A stretch of 62,354 bases of DNA from Colwellia sp. D2M02 (GTDB lineage Bacteria; Pseudomonadota; Gammaproteobacteria; Enterobacterales; Alteromonadaceae), in the NCBI RefSeq assembly GCF_018860755.1, contig NZ_JAHKPW010000005.1:1-62354 (forward strand), in the 5' to 3' direction. The notes beneath the pieces were generated by a model. That model did no database searches and was not told where the DNA came from. It was given only the letters and a program-made list of their open reading frames with translations. The translations under genes were made by a program, and so were the position numbers. Positions 55,943 through 62,354 of this stretch are shown one piece after another. Numbering within the stretch: the first letter of the stretch is position 1; each line of letters begins with the position of its first letter.

Positions 55943-58900
55943 TTGAGTTCATTAATACTTAGTGTATTAATGAATACAGAGGCAACTTATGCGAGATATT
56001 TTTTAATGCTTTACTCAGCATTAGCAAAGGGATTTTTGTTAAGTTATAAGCCCTTAAGGGCATGGATATGTATTTTTCAGACGCTATTTTATAGTTTACT
56101 TTCTGTTGCTGTGATGGCACAAACAGTTGATGACTTTCGTTATGCGAGCCCACTATTTAAAAAAGTTGACGATAAAGGTAAGCTTATTGGTGGCGTCATT
56201 ACTTCCGGTATTGAAGCTGAAAATGGAATTTTTTGGTTTGGTAGTCAATATGGTTTAATGAGTTTTGATGGTTACCAATTTAGGCGCTATGCCCATCAGC
56301 CTGATAATAGCAATACTCCTGCAGCAAACTATATTATTGCGTTGGCACAAGATAAGCAGGGTTATATTTGGCTTGCTACTCGCACCTCAGGTTTGAGTCG
56401 TTATTCTCCTCGTGAACAGAAATTTATTCATTTTAATACCCAATCAACCCAGTTAAAACTACGTACAAATACCTTGCGTACTTTGCGTTTCGATCATCAA
56501 GGTTACTTATGGTTAGGTCATGAGTTAGGCGTTGATAAAATAGATACCGAAAAGCTCACTATAACTTCGTTTGATTTTCCTATTGCCAATAGCATCAGCT
56601 TTTATATTTCACCTGAAAAAGACGGAAAAATAATTGCAGGTAGTACTAAGGGACTTTTTATAAAAGAGGTAAATAGTGACAAATTTGAGTTAGTTGAAGC
56701 ACTGAGAAACATTGATGTTAGAAGTATTTATCAGGCTAAAAATGGGGATTACTGGTTAGGAACCAAGCAAGGTTTGCGGCTTTGGGATGGAAAAAATAGT
56801 GTTAGTTTAATTGATAGTGGAGCGCACGATTTAAATAATACTTATATCCGCACTATTGTACCGCAAAGTAATGGAAAGGTTTGGGTCGCTAGTTATGGTA
56901 AAGGTTTAGCGTTGTTTCATGAAGATGATGTTCGGTTGATTAAACAGTTCAAACATGATCCTTCTGATGATACCAGCTTAGCTTTTGATGATGTTGGCAC
57001 TATTCTATTAAGTGCTAATGGCACGTTATTGATTGGTACTTGGGGCGGCGGCTTACAGCTATTAAACACCCTAACTAGTGATAGTTTTGTGATGATGCGC
57101 CATAGCCTGCAGCATCAGCATGGATTGAGCTTTGCCAATGTCCGCACTATTCTTGAGTTAAATGACGGACGACTATTAGTCGGAACAACGGGTAACGGTT
57201 TAGATTTAATTGATCCTAAAAAAGGGCGTATCGCTAATATTCAGCAAAGTGTAACAGGCAAAACTTTTAGTAATACGGTTTCTTTAGCGCAGCAAGACGA
57301 TAAAGTTGTTTGGGTGGGTACTGCCTCTTCCGGTTTGTTACAGCTTGATTTAACCACCTTAACGCTGACGTCAGGTTTTGTTAAAAATATTGTTGATGAC
57401 GCCGTATTACGTTTACTGACGTTACCCGACCAAAGTTTACTAGTTGGCACCAACAAAGGGGTTTGTAAAAAGGCGTTTAATAGTGATAGCTGTACGGAGC
57501 TAAAAAAAACTGATGGCAGCTTAATGGGCGACACCGTTACCGCCTTAGTTGCTGATAAATATAATAATGCATGGATTAGTACCCATAATGGCGTTTATCG
57601 TTTAAGGGATAATAGTACCGTATTAGATCATTATAAAGTGGGTGAGACTGAGGCAAGCTTAAGCCATAATTATGTTTTAGGTATGGTAGCAACTCAGCAA
57701 GATAAAATGTGGTTAGCAACAAGTATAGGGTTTGATTCTGTTACTCACCTTAGCGCTAACAAACCAAAATTTAAACGTCATAAAGCTGAATTAGATATAG
57801 GAAACAATAAACCTGGCGCTAATATGTTGCTTGATGAACAAGGGCGTATTTGGAGTGGAACCAGTTTATTGGAGCCAACTAACAAAAGGTTTCTTCATTT
57901 TAATAGTGCTCTTGGAATTGATATTGGTACCGCGTGGTTAGGCTCGTATACACAATTACGTTCTGGATTAATGGCATATGGCGGCACTAAAGGCGTACTT
58001 ATTGTCGATCCCACTCAATTTAGTGATGAAATTGCACCATCATCACTATTGTTCACACGCTTTAGAATTAATGATGAAGAAGTGCCCTTAGCACGGTTAG
58101 ATCAGCTTACCTTATCACCACAAGAAAATGAGATAAGTCTTCAAATTGCGAGTCCAGATATACAACACTCTCAAGAAATTGAGTATCAATATAAGCTTGT
58201 AGGACAAGACAATAAATGGCGTACTTTAGAAAACAATACGCGAGAAATTCATTACAGCAATTTAGCACCGCAGCATTATCAGTTACAAATTAAAGCAAAC
58301 TATACAAAATATTCTGCGTTGATAGCGCCATTAACACTAAGCTTTACCGTGCAGCCACACTATTGGCAAACATGGTGGTTTGGCCTAGTTATTTTATGCT
58401 TATTATTACTTATTGTGGCGCTTGTTTTTCGCTGGCGTATTGGTTTAGTACGCGCACAGGCTTTACAGTTAGAAGCTTTGGTTAATACACGTACCCATGA
58501 AATTGAGGTGATTAATCAAATAGGCAAAAAATTAACCACGCAGTTATTATTAGAAGATTTATTCAATGATATTTATACGCAACTAAGCAAAATTTTCATC
58601 GCGGATCGTTTTGGCATAGGTTTACTTAATCATGAGCGTAATCAGTTGGTGTTTGATTATGCGGTTGAGCGTGGTGTACGTTATCAAAGTTATGTGCGGG
58701 ATATGGAAAAAACAGGACAATTAGCGGTTTACGCGGTACAGCACAACCAATCGGTTTTAATTAATGATTACCAAACGCAATACCAACGCTATTATTCTGT
58801 AGAAGACAACTCACAGCATCAATTATCTAGCGGCCTAACAGAACAAGCGGTTGCCTCTATGATGTATGTTCCTATGCAAAGATCAGGCTCAGTACTGGGT

Positions 58901-59821
58901 GTACTGAGTATTCAAAGCATTACTAAGAATAGTTACAGTGAACACGACCTCACATTGTTGGAAACCTTAGCTTCTTATGCGTCTATTGCTGTAGAGAATG
59001 CACGCTCACATCAAGACTTATTGGCTTTACATCAACAGTTGAAACTGAATATTGATGAGTTACAACAAACACAGCAGCAATTGATATTGAATGAAAAAAT
59101 GGCATATTTGGGGCAATTAGTTGCGGGTGTTGCTCATGAAATCAATACTCCTATTAGCATTGGCATTACCGCTGCAAGTTTATTAGAAGATATGCGAGCA
59201 AATATAGACGCTCATGTTAAAAATAATACCTTGAGTAAATCAACACTCGATAATTTTTTAAATGAATCCCAACAAAGCCTACGCTTGATTCAAAATAACG
59301 CTGAACGAGTTGCCATATTAGTTCAGCGCTTTAAGCAACTTGCTGAGCAAGATGGTGACGATCGTTTAAAAGACATTAATCTTGCGGCGCTTTGTCAAAG
59401 TGTTATTAGTAATGTTCGCGGTACAATGGAAGACAATGCCTTACAAATACATTTAAGAGTCAATGATGCCGTTGTGATTAAAACCTATCCAATGATATTA
59501 GGGCAGGTGTTGTTTATTTTAATACAAAATGCGTATTTTCATGCTTTTAATGATAAGAAAGGTAAGGTTTCTATTGAAGGGGCTGCGGTTGAAGATCATT
59601 ATGTTTTACGGGTAATAGATGATGGCTGCGGTATTGATACAGAGGCACTTGCGAGAATATTTGAACCTTTCTACACCACTAAACGTCATCAAGGAGGTAC
59701 AGGCTTAGGTCTAAGTATTGCCTTTAATTTAGTGAACACCACACTTAATGGTCAATTAAGCTGCCAAAGCACGTTAGGGCAAGGCACTGTATTTGAAATT
59801 AAATTACCTAAACTTAAATGA
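55943..59821 (+). CDS. Beta-propeller sensor histidine kinase (orphan)
   Basis: A 1292-residue membrane sensor. After a signal-like helix (about 40-59, ending VMAQ) come Reg_prop beta-propeller repeats (about 75-725; repeated W-F/L-G/A motifs such as GIFWFGSQYGL, GYIWLATRTSGL, GDYWLGTKQGL) and a Y_Y_Y domain (about 735-800). A membrane helix follows (807-832), then a GAF domain (about 856-1022), HisKA with His1065 (VAHEINTPIS) and HATPase (DDGCGID, GGTGLGLSIAF). Unlike many Bacteroidetes relatives it has no receiver or AraC output. No response regulator is adjacent. Several starts are possible (TTG 55943, ATG 55970, ATG 56006). Confidence 0.9.
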   Translation: MSSLILSVLMNTEATYARYFLMLYSALAKGFLLSYKPLRAWICIFQTLFYSLLSVAVMAQTVDDFRYASPLFKKVDDKGKLIGGVITSGIEAENGIFWFGSQYGLMSFDGYQFRRYAHQPDNSNTPAANYIIALAQDKQGYIWLATRTSGLSRYSPREQKFIHFNTQSTQLKLRTNTLRTLRFDHQGYLWLGHELGVDKIDTEKLTITSFDFPIANSISFYISPEKDGKIIAGSTKGLFIKEVNSDKFELVEALRNIDVRSIYQAKNGDYWLGTKQGLRLWDGKNSVSLIDSGAHDLNNTYIRTIVPQSNGKVWVASYGKGLALFHEDDVRLIKQFKHDPSDDTSLAFDDVGTILLSANGTLLIGTWGGGLQLLNTLTSDSFVMMRHSLQHQHGLSFANVRTILELNDGRLLVGTTGNGLDLIDPKKGRIANIQQSVTGKTFSNTVSLAQQDDKVVWVGTASSGLLQLDLTTLTLTSGFVKNIVDDAVLRLLTLPDQSLLVGTNKGVCKKAFNSDSCTELKKTDGSLMGDTVTALVADKYNNAWISTHNGVYRLRDNSTVLDHYKVGETEASLSHNYVLGMVATQQDKMWLATSIGFDSVTHLSANKPKFKRHKAELDIGNNKPGANMLLDEQGRIWSGTSLLEPTNKRFLHFNSALGIDIGTAWLGSYTQLRSGLMAYGGTKGVLIVDPTQFSDEIAPSSLLFTRFRINDEEVPLARLDQLTLSPQENEISLQIASPDIQHSQEIEYQYKLVGQDNKWRTLENNTREIHYSNLAPQHYQLQIKANYTKYSALIAPLTLSFTVQPHYWQTWWFGLVILCLLLLIVALVFRWRIGLVRAQALQLEALVNTRTHEIEVINQIGKKLTTQLLLEDLFNDIYTQLSKIFIADRFGIGLLNHERNQLVFDYAVERGVRYQSYVRDMEKTGQLAVYAVQHNQSVLINDYQTQYQRYYSVEDNSQHQLSSGLTEQAVASMMYVPMQRSGSVLGVLSIQSITKNSYSEHDLTLLETLASYASIAVENARSHQDLLALHQQLKLNIDELQQTQQQLILNEKMAYLGQLVAGVAHEINTPISIGITAASLLEDMRANIDAHVKNNTLSKSTLDNFLNESQQSLRLIQNNAERVAILVQRFKQLAEQDGDDRLKDINLAALCQSVISNVRGTMEDNALQIHLRVNDAVVIKTYPMILGQVLFILIQNAYFHAFNDKKGKVSIEGAAVEDHYVLRVIDDGCGIDTEALARIFEPFYTTKRHQGGTGLGLSIAFNLVNTTLNGQLSCQSTLGQGTVFEIKLPKLK

Positions 59822-59883
59822 ACATAAAGGGGCTTTTGTCTGTTGAGTAAATGCAGTAAAGTGCGACAAAGCCCGTCAAATAA

Positions 59884-60822
<939 letters not shown>

Positions 60823-60858
60823 TTGTTATTTACTCATAGTTAATGCACTGGTTTGATA

Positions 60859-62067
60859 ATGAAAGAAATAGTAATTCCCATGATTTTCCTGCGTAATATT
60901 TTAGTGGCCTTGTTGATGTGCTTTGCTGTTCAAGCATGTCATGTAGCACCGCTTGAAAAACCACAAAAATTAGTGGTTGGCGCTGAGCAGCCTGCATTGT
61001 ACTTACCCAAATTGGCAGGTAAACGCGTTGGCTTAGTCGTTAATCAAACCTCAAAAGTAAACAATCAACACCTAGTTGATTTTTTACTCGCGCAAGGCAT
61101 TAATGTACAGGTTATTTTTGCGCCGGAGCATGGTTTTCGTGGTGATCATGATGCTGGAGAAAAGTTTAATAACAGTATCGATAAACAAACAGGCGTACCG
61201 TTAGTGAGTATTTATGGCAAAAGTAAAAAACCTGCTGCAGAGGTAATGGCGTCGGTTGATATTATTGTTTTTGATATTCAAGATGTAGGCGTACGTTATT
61301 ACACGTATATCAGCTCAATGCACTACATGATGGCAGCGGCTAGCGAGGCCAATATTGGTTTTATGGTGCTCGATAGGCCTAACCCTAACGGCATGTACAT
61401 TGACGGACCTGTTTTAGAGCATGAATTTCAATCCTTTGTTGGGATGCATGCTATTCCTTTATTACACGGTTTAACCGTGGGTGAATTAGCAAAAATGATT
61501 GTTGGTCAGGGTTGGCTTAACACTGACAAACCATTGGCATTAACGGTTATTCCAATCGCAAACTATCATCATCAAATGCCTTATTCTTTGCCTATCAAGC
61601 CTAGCCCTAACTTACCGAATGATCTGGCTATTGCGCTGTATCCCTCATTAGGTTTTTTTGAAGCAACCCCGATAAGTATTGGTCGAGGCACACCGTATCC
61701 CTTTCAAGTGATTGGGTATAATAAAACGTCATTAGGTGATTATACTTTTATGCCAGTTTCAACTCCTGGCGCGGCAATAAAACCTAAGTTGATGAATGAA
61801 ACATTAATTGGGCAGCGCTTTTATCAAAACGCTCAGACCAATCATGGCGGTTTAACATTGCGCTATGTTATACAGTGGCATCAAGCATTTGCTCAACAGC
61901 ATGAGACTTTTTTTCAACACCCAAAATTTATGGATAAATTAGCGGGTACCGATAAGTTACGTAAAGCCATTATTGCTGGGCAAACCGAAAGTGAAATTAA
62001 AGCGAGTTGGCAACCCGCGTTAACGGAGTATAAAGCTCTCAGGCAACAATATTTATTATATAACTAA
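60859..62067 (+). CDS. namZ: Exo-beta-N-acetylmuramidase, NamZ family (DUF1343)
   Basis: A roughly 402-residue envelope protein. The hydrophobic N-terminus ends in a lipobox-like VQAC (near residue 28), so it is probably a lipoprotein. The DUF1343 domain has GLVVNQTSKVN, IFAPEHGFRGDHDAGEKF, IVFDIQDVGVRYYTYISSM (split, core DVGVRYYTY), DRPNPNGMYIDGPVL and SIGRGTPYPFQ. The characterised member (B. subtilis NamZ) removes terminal MurNAc from peptidoglycan fragments. Next to murQ this makes a coherent MurNAc salvage pair. A TTG at 60853 and an ATG at 60880 are other possible starts; none has a strong ribosome binding site. Confidence 0.9.
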   Translation: MKEIVIPMIFLRNILVALLMCFAVQACHVAPLEKPQKLVVGAEQPALYLPKLAGKRVGLVVNQTSKVNNQHLVDFLLAQGINVQVIFAPEHGFRGDHDAGEKFNNSIDKQTGVPLVSIYGKSKKPAAEVMASVDIIVFDIQDVGVRYYTYISSMHYMMAAASEANIGFMVLDRPNPNGMYIDGPVLEHEFQSFVGMHAIPLLHGLTVGELAKMIVGQGWLNTDKPLALTVIPIANYHHQMPYSLPIKPSPNLPNDLAIALYPSLGFFEATPISIGRGTPYPFQVIGYNKTSLGDYTFMPVSTPGAAIKPKLMNETLIGQRFYQNAQTNHGGLTLRYVIQWHQAFAQQHETFFQHPKFMDKLAGTDKLRKAIIAGQTESEIKASWQPALTEYKALRQQYLLYN

Positions 62068-62262
62068 CCTGTCTCAGCTTAACAAATATTTCTCTAGCAG
62101 TTATTTATCCCTAACTTCTTCGTTAAATTTACTTGCAATAGGCCAGCTATTGACGCGAAATTTGCCTTGAATTAAGAAAAACTATCAAGCTAGAGGTTCA
62201 TAAAAGTAATTTTTACTGATATTTCAATTTGTTAAATATCTCTTAAACCGAGTTCAGGTTAT
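62065..62262. repeat. Dispersed intergenic repeat, copy 2
   Basis: Begins taacctgtctcag (62065) and ends ccgagttcaggttat (62248-62262), so the ends are related inverted repeats. The core 62080-62180 aligns with the copy at 16951, sharing cttcgttaaatttacttgc exactly. This copy is about 55 bp longer near the right end (ttgttaaatatctcttaaac). It is non-coding. Confidence 0.72.
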
Positions 62263-62285
62263 TTATGAACAAATTTTAAGACAAA

Positions 62286-62312
62286 AAAAATCCGACACTA
62301 GGTCGGATTTTT
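62286..62312. terminator. Bidirectional Rho-independent terminator
   Basis: An 11-bp stem (62286-62296 with 62302-62312, aaaaatccgac/gtcggattttt), 5-nt loop, A-run before and T-run within. It is intrinsic in both directions, ending the murQ-namZ transcript after the repeat and probably a convergent gene to the right. Confidence 0.9.
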
Positions 62313-62354
62313 ATAGCATTGATAACGTTTATTAAAGGAAAGGGTTTACTTTAA

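Overview
The window reads as chromosomal DNA of a marine gammaproteobacterium of the order Alteromonadales, most likely Colwelliaceae (Colwellia or Thalassotalea type). The reasons are the AT-rich sequence, the canonical gammaproteobacterial atpIBEFHAGDC operon followed by a glmU-glmR-glmS region, and the density of TonB-dependent receptors. This placement comes from gene content and general resemblance; no database search was run. No rRNA, tRNA, CRISPR array, phage or transposase gene was seen.

Layout. 1-7.6 kb: complete F1Fo ATP synthase operon with a readable sigma-70 promoter and a strong terminator. 7.6-12 kb: minus-strand signalling operon (REC-GGDEF-EAL protein, CHASE-PAS histidine kinase, single-domain receiver). 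12.2-14.5 kb: FecA-like TonB receptor. 14.8-19.9 kb: hexosamine block with glmU, a small periplasmic binding protein, a DeoR-type regulator (glmR) and glmS. 20.2-23.4 kb: a second TonB receptor and a Ca2+/Na+ antiporter. 23.6-30.9 kb: an eight-gene Mrp/Mnh-type cation/proton antiporter operon in the order E-F-G-(DUF4040)-B-C-D-(double antiporter). This order resembles archaeal membrane-bound hydrogenase membrane modules more than classical mrpABCDEFG. 31-34.6 kb: small exported proteins, an OsmC protein and endonuclease I. 34.8-37.9 kb: Fur-box-controlled Fiu-like siderophore receptor with a PiuC-type dioxygenase. 38.2-39.3 kb: two small orphan genes bounded by attC-like inverted repeats, possibly integron cassettes without an integrase. 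39.4-43.9 kb: FMN-dependent alpha-hydroxy-acid dehydrogenase, a Fur-box-controlled haem-type receptor and a divergent ZIP metal transporter.

44.9-55.8 kb is the most unusual part. An 11-gene, nearly gapless minus-strand operon encodes a PepSY membrane protein, an exported DUF2271 protein with a flavinylation-type motif, a DUF4198 protein, two small exported or membrane proteins, a ZnuABC-type metal ABC transporter, a second TroA-fold protein that lacks the usual metal ligands, an eight-EF-hand periplasmic protein, and an ApbE flavin transferase fused to a second DUF2271 domain that has lost the motif. Divergent from it, across a region with a candidate Fur box, lies a membrane-anchored diflavin reductase. 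Together they suggest an extracytoplasmic flavin-based metal-reduction and uptake pathway: NAD(P)H to diflavin reductase, to PepSY protein, to flavinylated DUF2271, to periplasmic Fe(III), then the ABC importer.

55.9-62.1 kb: a large orphan beta-propeller sensor kinase, then murQ and a NamZ-type (DUF1343) exo-muramidase for peptidoglycan recycling. A dispersed roughly 140-200 bp intergenic repeat occurs at 16.95 kb and again at 62.1 kb. At least four Fur-like boxes make iron supply the dominant theme of the accessory regions.
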